A stretch of 64,000 nt of DNA from Anabaena lutea FACHB-196 (GTDB lineage Bacteria > Cyanobacteriota > Cyanobacteriia > Cyanobacteriales > Nostocaceae), in assembly GCF_014698305.1 (NCBI RefSeq), contig NZ_JACJST010000006.1, forward strand, positions 1-64,000. The letters run 5' to 3'. Below are positions 28,943 to 38,339 of this stretch, in pieces. How positions within the stretch are numbered: the stretch's first letter is position 1; every line of letters begins with the position of its first letter. Below the pieces are notes generated by a model. It saw only the letters and a list, made by a program, of their open reading frames with translations. It did not search any database and was not told where the DNA came from. Made by a program: the position numbers and the translations under genes.

Positions 28943-30289
28943 ATGAGCAAACAACAAAAACAACTAAGACTCGGTGCATTTTTACCAGGTGCAGGTCAGC
29001 ACGTGGCAGCTTGGCGACATCCCCAAGCACAGAGTAATGGCGCTCTCAACTTTGAGCATTATAAACAAATAGCCCAGACAGCCGAGCGCGGTAAATTCGA
29101 CGCATTTTTTCTAGCTGACGGTTTAGCCTTACAACATCGTCCTGGTGCTGAAGGCCGGACAGCCTTCGGTGGCGACTTTGAACCTGTTACCCTATTTTCA
29201 GCCTTGTCTGCGGTGACAGAACGAATCGGTTTTATTGCTACTGCCTCTACCACCTACGAAGATCCGTATATTCTCGCACGCAAATTTGCTTCCTTAGATC
29301 ATATTTCTGGGGGAAGAGCCGGCTGGAATGTAGTCACAACCGGTAGTAGTGAAGCAGCCGGCAATTTCGGACTGGAAGCCCATCCTATTCATGCAGAACG
29401 GTACATCCGCGCCCACGAATTTATTGATGTAGCCAAAGGTTTATGGGATAGTTGGGAAGACGATGCTTTTGTCCGTGATAAAGAAACAGCTTTTTACTAC
29501 GACCCCAAGAAAATACATCAACTTAACCATAAAGGCAGATTTTTCTCCGTACGCGGACCATTAAACATTGCCCGTCCACCCCAAGGATATCCTGTGATTG
29601 TGCAAGCCGGTTCTTCTGAAGATGGTAAAGAACTGGCTGGTAGAACTGCGGAAGTTATATTTACTGCTCAACAAACTTTAGAAGATGCCCAAGCCTTCTA
29701 TGCAGATGTTAAAGGTAGACTAGCAAAATATGGACGCACACCTGACCAACTCAAAGTGATGCCCGGTGTGTTTCCCGTAGTTGGCATCACAGAGGCAGAA
29801 GCAAAAGCTAAGTATCAAGAACTACAAGATTTAATTCATCCCCAGGTTGGTTTGGCTTTATTACAGGGACTTATAGGCACGGATCTTTCCGCCTATCCTC
29901 TGGATGGACCATTGCCAGATTTACCAGAAACCAATGATAACAAAAGCCGCCAAGCATTATTAATTGATATTGCTCGCAAACATAATTTTACCATTCGGGA
30001 ACTTTATCAATGGATTGCGGGAGCGCGTGGTCATTGGACAATTATTGGGACACCAGTGCAGATTGCAGATCAATTGGAAAGCTGGTTTGTCAATGATGCT
30101 GCTGATGGTTTTAATATTATGCCTCCTTACCTTCCTGGAGGACTAGATGATTTTGTGGATTTAGTAATTCCTGAATTACAACGTCGGGGATTATTCCGCA
30201 CTGAGTATGAAGGTACAACTCTGCGTGAAAATTTGGGGTTATCTCGTCCAGTTAATCAATATCAAAAGGTATTGGCAGCAATTAAATAA
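28943..30289 (+). CDS. LLM-class FMN-dependent monooxygenase (NtaA/DmoA/SnaA-like)
   Basis: 448 residues, bacterial luciferase-like fold of the NtaA/SnaA/DszA/DmoA subgroup, which uses FMNH2 from a separate reductase and O2 to split C-S or C-N bonds. Visible features: RLGAFLPG, the AAWRHP motif, FDAFFLAD, TASTTYEDPYILARKFASLDH in part, RAGWNVVTT and ADGFNIMPP. The ATG at 28943 has TTGGAG upstream. The protein has no cysteine and three methionines, which fits expression during sulfur starvation. Tandem paralogue at 30393. The reductase partner is not in the window. The substrate is unknown; a sulfone, sulfide or sulfonate is the inferred class. Confidence 0.9.
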   Translation: MSKQQKQLRLGAFLPGAGQHVAAWRHPQAQSNGALNFEHYKQIAQTAERGKFDAFFLADGLALQHRPGAEGRTAFGGDFEPVTLFSALSAVTERIGFIATASTTYEDPYILARKFASLDHISGGRAGWNVVTTGSSEAAGNFGLEAHPIHAERYIRAHEFIDVAKGLWDSWEDDAFVRDKETAFYYDPKKIHQLNHKGRFFSVRGPLNIARPPQGYPVIVQAGSSEDGKELAGRTAEVIFTAQQTLEDAQAFYADVKGRLAKYGRTPDQLKVMPGVFPVVGITEAEAKAKYQELQDLIHPQVGLALLQGLIGTDLSAYPLDGPLPDLPETNDNKSRQALLIDIARKHNFTIRELYQWIAGARGHWTIIGTPVQIADQLESWFVNDAADGFNIMPPYLPGGLDDFVDLVIPELQRRGLFRTEYEGTTLRENLGLSRPVNQYQKVLAAIK

Positions 30290-30293
30290 TTTT

Positions 30294-30323
30294 TTTCTCA
30301 CGCAGAGGCGCAGAGGCGCTGAG
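30294..30323. repeat. GCAGAG-family repeat between the two monooxygenases
   Basis: CTCACGCAGAGGCGCAGAGG plus CGCTGAG, right after the stop of the first monooxygenase gene. Confidence 0.75.
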
Positions 30324-30392
30324 AATTCGAGAGATAGAATTTTTAACTTTCAGATGCGGATTTGGGATTGCAATTACACCATAAAAAAATAT

Positions 30393-31757
30393 ATGAGCAA
30401 AACACGCAAGTTTCGGTTAGGTGCATTTATTCAAGCTACTGGACATCATATTTCTGCATGGCGACACCCCAATACACAAATAGATGCAGGTTTGAATTTT
30501 GAACATTATAAAGAAATTACTCAAACTGCGGAACGCGGTTTATTTGATGCTGTTTTTCTAGCAGATAGTCCAGGAGTTTGGGGTGGTTCTCCTGAAACTC
30601 AAATTCGTAACGGTAAAATCGCTCATTTCGAGCCTGTTACCCTGTTTTCAGCTTTATCTTCTGTCACCAAAAACATTGGTTTTATTTCCACAGCTTCCAC
30701 TACTTACGAAGATCCCTATACATTGGCACGGAAGTTTGCATCTTTAGACCATTTGAGTCACGGACGTGCAGGGTGGAATGTTGTCACCACAGGGAATGAA
30801 AATGCGGCGGCTAATTTCGGACTGGAACATCACCCAGAACATAGCCAACGTTATGAACGGGCTGAAGAGTTTGTAGAAGTGGTGCAAGGATTGTGGGATA
30901 GTTGGGAAGATGATGCTTTTATCAGAGATAGAGAATCGGGTGTTTATTTTGATGCCGACAAACTGCACACATTAAATCATAAAGGCAAATATTTTTCTGT
31001 TAAAGGGCCTTTAAATGTTGGTCGTCCACCCCAAGGTTATCCAGTCATTGTTCAAGCTGGTGCTTCTGAACCAGGCAGAGATTTAGCTGCTCGTACTGCT
31101 GAGGTAATTTTTACAGCTAATCAAACTTTAGCTGATGCTCAAGCATTCTATGCAGATGTGAAAGGACGGTTGGCAAAATATGGACGTTCTCCCGATGATC
31201 TCAAAATCATGCCCGGAGCTTTCCCCATCATTGGCAGAACTGAGGAAGAAGCTCAAGAAAAATATGAGTTTTTGCAATCTTTAATTCATCCCGATGTAGC
31301 TTGGGGAATCCTCCAAAATTATTACAAAGGTGTGGATTTATCACAATACTCTTTTGATGATTTAGCACCGGAATTACCCAGTGATACTAACAATAATAAG
31401 AGTCGCTTAAAACTGGTGACAGACTTAGCTACTCGCGGTAGTCTTACCCTACGTCAATTATATTTATCTTTGGCGACAGCGCGGGGGCATCGTACTATTT
31501 TGGGTACTCCTGAAACCATTGCTGATCAATTAGAAGAATGGTTTATTAATGATGCGGCGGATGGTTTCAATATTATGCCTCCAATTTTGCCTACAGGGTT
31601 GGATGAATTTGTAAATTTAGTTGTTCCGGTTCTACAAAAACGCGGACTATTCCGTACTGAATACGAGGGTAGTACCTTACGAGAAAACCTCGGTTTGCGT
31701 CGTCCAGTTAATCGTTTTGCTGTTACACAAGAAAACAAAACACTGGTGTTGGCGTAA
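30393..31757 (+). CDS. LLM-class FMN-dependent monooxygenase, tandem paralogue
   Basis: 454 residues from the ATG at 30393, where the family begins (KFRLGAFIQATGHH). The frame is open much further upstream but overlaps the preceding gene and the repeat at 30294. It is clearly homologous to the neighbour (shared SAWRHP, QTAERG-FDA-FLAD, TYEDPY-LARKFASLDH, RAGWNVVTTG, NIMPP), probably around 60% identical by eye. No cysteine and three methionines. Two adjacent paralogues suggest that different substrates, or consecutive oxidations of one substrate, are handled. Same operon as the first copy is likely. Confidence 0.9.
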   Translation: MSKTRKFRLGAFIQATGHHISAWRHPNTQIDAGLNFEHYKEITQTAERGLFDAVFLADSPGVWGGSPETQIRNGKIAHFEPVTLFSALSSVTKNIGFISTASTTYEDPYTLARKFASLDHLSHGRAGWNVVTTGNENAAANFGLEHHPEHSQRYERAEEFVEVVQGLWDSWEDDAFIRDRESGVYFDADKLHTLNHKGKYFSVKGPLNVGRPPQGYPVIVQAGASEPGRDLAARTAEVIFTANQTLADAQAFYADVKGRLAKYGRSPDDLKIMPGAFPIIGRTEEEAQEKYEFLQSLIHPDVAWGILQNYYKGVDLSQYSFDDLAPELPSDTNNNKSRLKLVTDLATRGSLTLRQLYLSLATARGHRTILGTPETIADQLEEWFINDAADGFNIMPPILPTGLDEFVNLVVPVLQKRGLFRTEYEGSTLRENLGLRRPVNRFAVTQENKTLVLA

Positions 31758-32095
31758 TTTCTACACAGTGTCAGTGTTGTAGGGTGTGTTAGGATGAAAT
31801 CCGTAACGCACCATTGTCAAAGGTTCGGTGCGTTACGCTGTGGCTAACGCACCCTACAAAAATTAATTTTTAATCACTCTAATTAAGTCACGTCAGCACA
31901 GACGTTAAAAGCCTACCGAAGTCTATGCAAACTATCGGAAAGTTATGCTTGTCCAAAAGACAAGAAACTCAAGTCAAAATCAACAGCACGATTTCCCACA
32001 GATACCCGATTTTTTGAAAATTCATAACTTTTAGATTCTGCAATTGTTTGAGAAATCAGGGATCTAAATTGTCTTGTAACTTTTCTAAGGAAAAT
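31758..32095. repeat. Intergenic region with TGTAGGGTG hairpin element
   Basis: A repeat at 31778-31858 begins TGTAGGGTG and ends with its exact inverse CACCCTACA, with internal CGTAACGCACC copies. Half of the same element is at 51671-51703. The rest is the leader of the amidohydrolase gene, with AAGGA (32087-32091) as ribosome site. No gene. Confidence 0.65.
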
Positions 32096-33634
32096 ATGAG
32101 TAAATATAGCAAGTTGAAAAGCTCTCCCTCCGCCGCAGTTAGAGCCAATCTCGATTATCCTGTCATTGATACTGATGTTCACACTAATGACTTTACTCCT
32201 GCCCTTGAGGATTATATTGCTCACTACGGCGGTGTGAAACTGGTAGATGAATTACGCAAAGCCGAATCTTCCCGTCTAAATTCTAAGACTGAGGGTAAAG
32301 ACTGGTATCAACAAACTCCAGAAGAACGCCAATATAATCGGACATTGCGATCGCCTTGGTGGGCTAGAGTTACCCGTAATACCTTAGATTTGGCTACTTA
32401 CACTCTCCCTGCATTACTTTACGAACGTCAAGCGGAGCAAGGCTCAGATTATTCGGTACTATTTCCTAATAATGCCTTAGCTGCGGCTGGTGCAAGTAAA
32501 GAAAATCGTCAACTACTGCAACGGGCAATTAATCACTATCATGCTGATATTTACCGCAAATATAGCGATCGCTTGACTGTGGTAGCTGGTATCCCCATGA
32601 CTACCCCCCAAGAAGCGATTGAGGAGTTAGAGTTTGCTGTAAAAACCCTGGGATTGAAGGTGGCAAATATTCCTGGTGGTGTAAAACGTCCAATTAAAGC
32701 GATCGCTGATAAATACCCAGCCGATCAATTCCCCGAAATCGGCAAATATGCCTCTTACATAGACTTTTTCGGACTAGACAGTGAATACGACTATGATCCC
32801 TTCTGGGCTAAAGCTGTCGAATTAGGTGTACCCATTACCACCCATTACGGTAGTCAAGGATGGACTGGACGCTCCTCCATCAGTAACTACATGAACAACC
32901 ACATCGGTCATTTTGCCGATGGTTCACAAGCATTTGCGAAAGCATTATTCTTTGGTGGTGTAACTAGAAGATTCCCACAATTGCGTGTCGGTATGCTAGA
33001 AGGTGGTGCAGATTGGGGCGCTCACGTTTACATTCATTTAGTAGATCGTTTCTCCAAACGGAGTTTAGAAGGTCTGCAAAATTACAACCCAGATTTAGCT
33101 AATCCTGATGAGTTGTTTGAATTGTTTGAACAGTATGGTGGTGACATTACTCAAGGACATTCCCTCAGCAAAGAAGAATTGACTAAGAGTGTATTAGGAT
33201 CTTCCTTCAACCGTCATAGCCGTTCACCAGTGGGTAGCGAATTGGAAGATTTTGGTGCAGCAGGGATTCAATCAATTGAAGATATACGCGATCGCTGGGT
33301 GAACAGTTTCTTCTTTGGTTCTGAGTCTGATGATCGCACAATTGCTGCGGCATTCAACGACAAAGCTAACCCCTTGGGAGTTAAGCTCAACGCTATTTAC
33401 TCCTCCGATGTTGGTCACTGGGATGTACCCGATCTCACCGCACCTTTAGCTGAAAGCTGGGATTTGGTCAGAGAAGGCGTAATTTCTGAAGATGACTTTA
33501 AGGCTTATGTATTCGGTAATCCTTATAAATTCTACACCGAAGCTAACCCTGATTTCTTTAAGGGTACAGCAGTAGAATCCAAACTACCTAAGACCGAATC
33601 TCAAATAGAGAACAAAACCTTGGTAGGTGTGTAG
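32096..33634 (+). CDS. Amidohydrolase family 2 metal enzyme
   Basis: 512 residues from the ATG at 32096, supported by an AAGGA just upstream. TIM-barrel amidohydrolase of the ACMSD/amidohydrolase_2 group: N-terminal VIDTDVHTNDF, later metal-site candidates TTHYGSQG, EGGADWGAH and SSDVGHWDVPD. Such enzymes hydrolyse or decarboxylate small acids. No cysteine and four methionines. It follows the monooxygenases and could process the carbon product after sulfur removal. That order is inferred. Confidence 0.85.
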   Translation: MSKYSKLKSSPSAAVRANLDYPVIDTDVHTNDFTPALEDYIAHYGGVKLVDELRKAESSRLNSKTEGKDWYQQTPEERQYNRTLRSPWWARVTRNTLDLATYTLPALLYERQAEQGSDYSVLFPNNALAAAGASKENRQLLQRAINHYHADIYRKYSDRLTVVAGIPMTTPQEAIEELEFAVKTLGLKVANIPGGVKRPIKAIADKYPADQFPEIGKYASYIDFFGLDSEYDYDPFWAKAVELGVPITTHYGSQGWTGRSSISNYMNNHIGHFADGSQAFAKALFFGGVTRRFPQLRVGMLEGGADWGAHVYIHLVDRFSKRSLEGLQNYNPDLANPDELFELFEQYGGDITQGHSLSKEELTKSVLGSSFNRHSRSPVGSELEDFGAAGIQSIEDIRDRWVNSFFFGSESDDRTIAAAFNDKANPLGVKLNAIYSSDVGHWDVPDLTAPLAESWDLVREGVISEDDFKAYVFGNPYKFYTEANPDFFKGTAVESKLPKTESQIENKTLVGV

Positions 33635-33672
33635 ATGTCTTTGTAGACCTCTGGTAAGTAATTCGGGATAGA

Positions 33673-33774
33673 TAGAGACGTTTCATGGAACGTCTCTACA
33701 GCAATAAATAATGAAGAAAACGTTCGCGAAGCGTGCGTGCAGCGCATACCACAGAGGCGCAGAGGACGCAGAGA
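33673..33774. repeat. Palindromic GAGACG repeat and GCAGAG repeat
   Basis: TAGAGACG-N10-CGTCTCTA (33673-33698) is a near-perfect palindrome, also found at 52377-52404 and 58878-58903. It is followed by a GCGAAGCGTGCG-type repeat and a CACAGAGGCGCAGAGGACGC copy (33750-33774). Confidence 0.7.
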
Positions 33775-33824
33775 AATAAATTATTGTCAACCTTTTGCAA
33801 ACGCACATTTGAGGATTTAAAACT

Positions 33825-34487
33825 ATGCCAGTTGAAAAAAGATCCTACGACACCAGCAATGGTTCGTTACCTTATATTTTTTCCCCAGCTAATATCAACA
33901 AACCCGCCCCTCTCGTATTATTTCTGCATGGCGCAAAGGACAGAGGAACAGATATCAATGTTTTACTAAAATGGGGTTTCCCTCTTTTCGTAGATTCATC
34001 AGCATCTTTACCTTATATCTTTGTAGCTCCCCAACTTTCAGAAGGTCAGACTTGGGTAGATAGAGCAGATGATGTAATTGCTTTACTTGATCATATCATT
34101 GCTACCCAAACCGTAGATCCATCCAGTATCATCATATCTGGATTCAGCTTAGGCACGGCTGGAGCTTGGCATATCGCCGCTTCCTATCCAGGTCGTTTTG
34201 CCGGTTTGGTAGCCACATCAGGTCGTGTACCCCAAACATTAGAACCAGCCCAAATAGCTGCACTCAAAGAAATTTCCATTCAAATATTCCAAGGTGCAAA
34301 AGACGAAAAACTCTCAATTGAAGATACCCAAAATGTTGTTGATACCCTGCGTGGAGCAGGAGCAAAAGTAGATTTTACTGTATTACCTGAAGGCGATCAT
34401 TTTATTGCCGATGAAGTTTACAGTAGCCCAACATTGCAACAATGGCTAGTTTCACAAAGTCTTCGTAAAACTTCTGTAGCTGTGTGA
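33825..34487 (+). CDS. Alpha/beta hydrolase (esterase/phospholipase-like)
   Basis: 220 residues. Oxyanion segment LVLFLHGAKDRG, nucleophile elbow GFSLG (Ser108), Asp160 and His192 (EGDHF) form the expected triad. No signal peptide. There is no cysteine and the only methionine is the initiator. It is placed downstream of the amidohydrolase and ahead of an SGNH hydrolase. It may open an ester or lactone formed by the monooxygenases; Baeyer-Villiger-like chemistry is possible but not shown. Confidence 0.85.
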   Translation: MPVEKRSYDTSNGSLPYIFSPANINKPAPLVLFLHGAKDRGTDINVLLKWGFPLFVDSSASLPYIFVAPQLSEGQTWVDRADDVIALLDHIIATQTVDPSSIIISGFSLGTAGAWHIAASYPGRFAGLVATSGRVPQTLEPAQIAALKEISIQIFQGAKDEKLSIEDTQNVVDTLRGAGAKVDFTVLPEGDHFIADEVYSSPTLQQWLVSQSLRKTSVAV

Positions 34488-34602
34488 CTCCAAATATCCA
34501 GAAACTAACTCGCAAAGTTCCGTGAGATAGCAAATAAAATCATGAACATCATGCTTAATTCCAAGTTAAAACCGAACTTATTCTCCAAAATTCAGTGTAC
34601 TA

Positions 34603-35223
34603 ATGTCAGACTCTCGCAAAGAAATCAGAATTTGTTTTATTGGTGAATCATTTGTCAATGGCACAGGTGATCCAGAATTCCTGGGTTGGACAGGTAGAAT
34701 ATGCCGTCACGCTGAATCAAAAGGATATGCAATCACCCACTACAACTTGGGCGTGCGGGCTGAGACAAGTCGCTATCTCAAACAACGTTGGCGCTCGGAA
34801 GTATCCTATCGTCTTCCTCCTGAGTCCGATGGGCGAGTAGTGTTTTCTTTTGGGGTAAACGACTCAGGATGGGCAGGTAAAAAGCAAGGAATCGAACTTT
34901 CTGAGTCGATCGCAAATGCTCGCAGCATCCTGACTGAAGCAAAGCAAATCTATCCTGTTTTGATGGTTGGTCCGCCGCCATGTGGTGATGTCGATCAAGA
35001 AAAAAGAAATCAAATTATCGCAAATCTGTCACAGGAATTTGCTTTAGTTTGCAATGAACTAGATGTTCCATATCTCGATGTGTTTTCGAGTTTGCTAAAG
35101 TCACCGACCTGGCTAACAGAAGCAAAAGCCAATGATGGCGCTCACCCAAAAGCAGATGGTTATACAGAATTTGCAGCGATTGTACAAAACTGGCAAGGTT
35201 GGTTAAATTGGTTCACTTCTTAG
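34603..35223 (+). CDS. SGNH/GDSL-type esterase
   Basis: 206 residues. Block I is IGESFVNG (Ser16, Glu in place of the common Asp of GDS), block III is SFGVND, and block V is NDGAHPKADG with Asp178 and His181. Probably a cytosolic acyl-ester hydrolase. It has four cysteines and so does not share the sulfur-poor composition of its neighbours; it may be unrelated to the scavenging enzymes. Confidence 0.82.
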   Translation: MSDSRKEIRICFIGESFVNGTGDPEFLGWTGRICRHAESKGYAITHYNLGVRAETSRYLKQRWRSEVSYRLPPESDGRVVFSFGVNDSGWAGKKQGIELSESIANARSILTEAKQIYPVLMVGPPPCGDVDQEKRNQIIANLSQEFALVCNELDVPYLDVFSSLLKSPTWLTEAKANDGAHPKADGYTEFAAIVQNWQGWLNWFTS

Positions 35224-35304
35224 TAACTGCGTGGTATGGCCTTTTAATTCTGAGATCGCATTCTATTTAGAAATTCCAAAACTTTCTCAATCAAAAACAT
35301 TTCT

Positions 35305-36303
35305 ATGACATTACCAAATATTAAACTCGGTCAAACCGGACTCACTGTTTCTAGACTCGTTCTCGGTACAATGACCTTCGGACTACAAACCGATGAAGAA
35401 ACATCTATAAAAATCCTCGATACTGCCGCCGAAGCAGGAATCAACTTTCTCGATACCGCCGATGTTTATCCTCTTGGTGGTGGACTAGCCACTGCTGGAC
35501 GGACTGAGGAAATCATTGGTCGTTGGTTAAAAGGTAAACGAGAACATTTTATTGTTGCTACTAAAGCCGTCGGTAAAGTTGGTTCTGCACCTTGGGATCA
35601 AGGATCTTCACGCAAACATATTTTAGATGCCATTGACGCTTCCCTCAGACGACTGGGAACTGATTATGTTGACTTGTACCAACTGCACTCTGATGATACT
35701 TCAACTCCTCTTGATGAAACCCTAGAAGCACTTGATACCATAGTTCGATCTGGTAAAGTCCGCTATATCGGGGTTTCCAATTTCTTAGCTTACCGATTAG
35801 CCCGCGCTTTGGGTCGTGCAGATGTGCGTCATCTGACTCGTTTCGTCTCCATTCAGCCCCGCTATAACCTCTTATTCCGGGAAATTGAGCGCGAATTATT
35901 ACCATTGGCACAAGAAGAAGGCTTAGGTGTCATTCCCTACAATCCTTTAGCCGGGGGACTGCTGACAGGTAAACATAAATTTGCTGAAGGACCAACATCA
36001 GGGACTCGTTTTACCTTGGGTACAGCCGCAGAACGTTATCAAGAAAGATATTGGCGCGATCGCGAGTTCAATACTGTGGAGGAATTACGCACAGTTGCCG
36101 ATCTAGCAGGATTATCTCTCACTACTTTAGCTGTCGCTTGGGTTCTGGCTAATCCAATTATTACAGCCCCTATCATTGGTGCTAGTCGTCCAGAACAACT
36201 TATTGATAGCCTCAAGGCTGTGGAAGTCAAACTTGACGACAATTTGAAACAAAAATTAGACGACATTACCGCAGAATATCGCCGGGGAGATGCTCTGCGT
36301 TAG
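35305..36303 (+). CDS. Aldo/keto reductase
   Basis: 332 residues, NAD(P)H-dependent (alpha/beta)8 reductase. N-terminal LGQTGLTVSRLVLGTMTFG, catalytic Asp and Tyr in FLDTADVYP, Lys in ATKAVG, His in LYQLHSDD, and the nucleotide-binding IIGASRPEQL. No cysteine and two methionines. It probably reduces an aldehyde or ketone made by the enzymes upstream. Only a 1-base spacer-like gap pattern is absent: it lies 81 bp after the SGNH gene and may be in the same transcript. Confidence 0.88.
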   Translation: MTLPNIKLGQTGLTVSRLVLGTMTFGLQTDEETSIKILDTAAEAGINFLDTADVYPLGGGLATAGRTEEIIGRWLKGKREHFIVATKAVGKVGSAPWDQGSSRKHILDAIDASLRRLGTDYVDLYQLHSDDTSTPLDETLEALDTIVRSGKVRYIGVSNFLAYRLARALGRADVRHLTRFVSIQPRYNLLFREIERELLPLAQEEGLGVIPYNPLAGGLLTGKHKFAEGPTSGTRFTLGTAAERYQERYWRDREFNTVEELRTVADLAGLSLTTLAVAWVLANPIITAPIIGASRPEQLIDSLKAVEVKLDDNLKQKLDDITAEYRRGDALR

Positions 36304-36381
36304 ATGGCTTTTGGATGATTTTATTAAACTTCACCGGACGGTTAATCCAGCCGTCTATTTTTATTTTTTACAGCAGCTAAA

Positions 36382-38214
36382 ATGATGAAAAAGGTAAGAC
36401 TTTCTAAATCTTTTCAACGCGCTCCCAATGCACCAGAATTACCAGATAATCCTTTTCAATTTATTTGTTATTTCGTTAATCAGTTTCGTTGGTGGTATGT
36501 GTTAATGGTGTCTCTGGAAATCATACACGCCACCTGTGGAATTATGTTGCCCTATGCGATCGGTGAAATGATCCGCAGTGTCACACGCTCCACAGGAGAC
36601 AGCAAACTCATTTTTGACAGCTTGAGACAACCTCTAATCCTGTTTACGTCCTTGAGTATAGGTGAAGTGGTATTTGGGCGTTCTGCTGGGCTGTTGCAAA
36701 CTATTCTCCATCCTATCCACAGACAGCATATAGTCCGATCTTTATATGCTTATTTACAGCAACATTCCCATCGTTATCTCAGCAGTAGTTTTGCTGGCGC
36801 ATTAGCCCATCGGATTGCGGAAACTTCCCTTGGTGTTACCCAAACCATGCAAATGATGATTACTGAATTTATGCCAGTAATTATCGTCTATATCGTCTCC
36901 ACAATTTTACTGTATCGTGCCTATCCTCCCCTAGCTGCATTTGTGGGAATTTGGGCAGTTCTCTTTCTCAGCATTTCCTTCTGGTTAGCGACTCGTTGCC
37001 GAATTTATGCCCGGAAAGCCGCCGCCGCTAGAAGTGAAACCACTGGTATTATTGTAGATTCCGTCACAAATCTCACCAGTAGCCGACTTTTTGCTCGTTT
37101 GGGTTTTGAACGCCGCTATTTGAACGACCAATTAAAGTGCGAACTCAAAGAAGTGAGAAAATCAAACTGGTATTCTGAACGAATTCGCTGGTTTCAGTTT
37201 ATCTCAGCAGCTGTTCTGAAAATCGGTACTTTGTATTACTCACTTTCTCTATGGAGTCAGGGAAAGATTGCTGCGGCTGACTTCGTTGTTGCCACTAGTT
37301 TATCACTCTTAATCATTAGTGAAGCCCGCAATTTAAGCAAACGGTTTCTAGAATTTTTTGAACATATTGGTAATGTCGCCAATGGTGTTCAGACTATTGT
37401 TCAACCCCATGAAATCATTGATCGGGACAATGCCATAAATCACGCCATTACTAAAGGTAGTATTGAGTTTCGGCAGGTGAATTTCAGTTACTCATCAGAG
37501 AAAACTGTATTCACTAATCTTTCTGTCACCATTCAACCAGGGGAGCGCGTCGGATTGGTGGGTTTTTCTGGTTCTGGGAAATCTACTTTTGTCAATCTGA
37601 TTCTGCGTTTATTTGACCCTCAATCGGGACAAATATTAATTGATGGGGTGGATATTAAAGATATGACTCAGGAAGCCCTACATTCGCAAATCAGTTTGAT
37701 TCCTCAAGATCCTTCTCTGTTCCACCGCACTTTGCTGGAAAATATTCTCTATGGACGTTTAGAAGCTTCAGAAGCGGAATTGATAGAAGCAGCACGGAAA
37801 GCCTATGCTGACGATTTTATTGCTCAAATGACGGAGGGTTATGATTCTCTAGTAGGTGAACGTGGTGTTAAACTTTCTGGGGGACAAAGACAGCGAATAG
37901 CGATCGCCCGAGTCATCCTCAAAAATGCACCCATCTTAATCTTAGATGAAGCCACTTCTAGTCTCGATTCCATTACCGAAAAAGCGATTCAAGATACTCT
38001 AGATTCAGCAATGAATGGAAAAACTGTCATTGTGGTAGCCCATCGTTTATCTACTATCGCTCATTTAGACCGCATTTTGGTGTTTGATCATGGTCGCATT
38101 ATTGAAGATGGTACTCACTCTAAGTTATTGGCTAAGGGTGGTGCTTATTACAGATTATGGCAAATGCAAGCCGGTGGATTTTTACCAGTAGCAGCTATAG
38201 CAGGTGACAGTTGA
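36382..38214 (+). CDS. ABC exporter (fused permease and ATPase)
   Basis: 610 residues, type IV exporter half-transporter of the inner membrane. Helices span about 35-320. The ATPase has Walker A GFSGSGKST, IPQDPSLFH, signature LSGGQRQRIAIARV, Walker B ILILDEA and switch His AHRLS. Its sulfur content is ordinary (several Cys in the membrane part), unlike the enzymes before it. It could export a toxic residue or have nothing to do with the island. The N-terminal MM pair makes the exact start uncertain by one codon. Confidence 0.9.
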   Translation: MMKKVRLSKSFQRAPNAPELPDNPFQFICYFVNQFRWWYVLMVSLEIIHATCGIMLPYAIGEMIRSVTRSTGDSKLIFDSLRQPLILFTSLSIGEVVFGRSAGLLQTILHPIHRQHIVRSLYAYLQQHSHRYLSSSFAGALAHRIAETSLGVTQTMQMMITEFMPVIIVYIVSTILLYRAYPPLAAFVGIWAVLFLSISFWLATRCRIYARKAAAARSETTGIIVDSVTNLTSSRLFARLGFERRYLNDQLKCELKEVRKSNWYSERIRWFQFISAAVLKIGTLYYSLSLWSQGKIAAADFVVATSLSLLIISEARNLSKRFLEFFEHIGNVANGVQTIVQPHEIIDRDNAINHAITKGSIEFRQVNFSYSSEKTVFTNLSVTIQPGERVGLVGFSGSGKSTFVNLILRLFDPQSGQILIDGVDIKDMTQEALHSQISLIPQDPSLFHRTLLENILYGRLEASEAELIEAARKAYADDFIAQMTEGYDSLVGERGVKLSGGQRQRIAIARVILKNAPILILDEATSSLDSITEKAIQDTLDSAMNGKTVIVVAHRLSTIAHLDRILVFDHGRIIEDGTHSKLLAKGGAYYRLWQMQAGGFLPVAAIAGDS

Positions 38215-38277
38215 GAGAGTTAAAAAGATGTTGGTGTAAGGCTTTTTAGAATACAAAAATACGGATCGTGCAATTGT

Positions 38278-38306
38278 TTGACATACGGCAATATGCCGTA
38301 TAAAAT
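38278..38306 (+). promoter_or_regulatory. TacAT promoter with palindromic operator
   Basis: TTGACA (38278-38283), 17 bp, TAAAAT (38301-38306): a near-consensus sigma-70-like promoter. Between and overlapping both lies ATACGGCA-ATA-TGCCGTAT (38283-38301), a perfect 8-bp-arm palindrome. This fits autorepression by the ribbon-helix-helix antitoxin encoded at 38340. Confidence 0.75.
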
Positions 38307-38339
38307 TGTATTTACGAGTCTATCTAAAACTATATTGAT

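Noticed and set aside
30207-30392. N-terminal extension of the second monooxygenase overlapping the first
   Set aside because: The extension reads in another frame of the upstream gene and through the GCAGAG repeat. The family start is at 30393.
34603-35223. SGNH esterase as a member of the sulfur-poor set
   Set aside because: Four cysteines and two methionines in 206 residues is ordinary composition.
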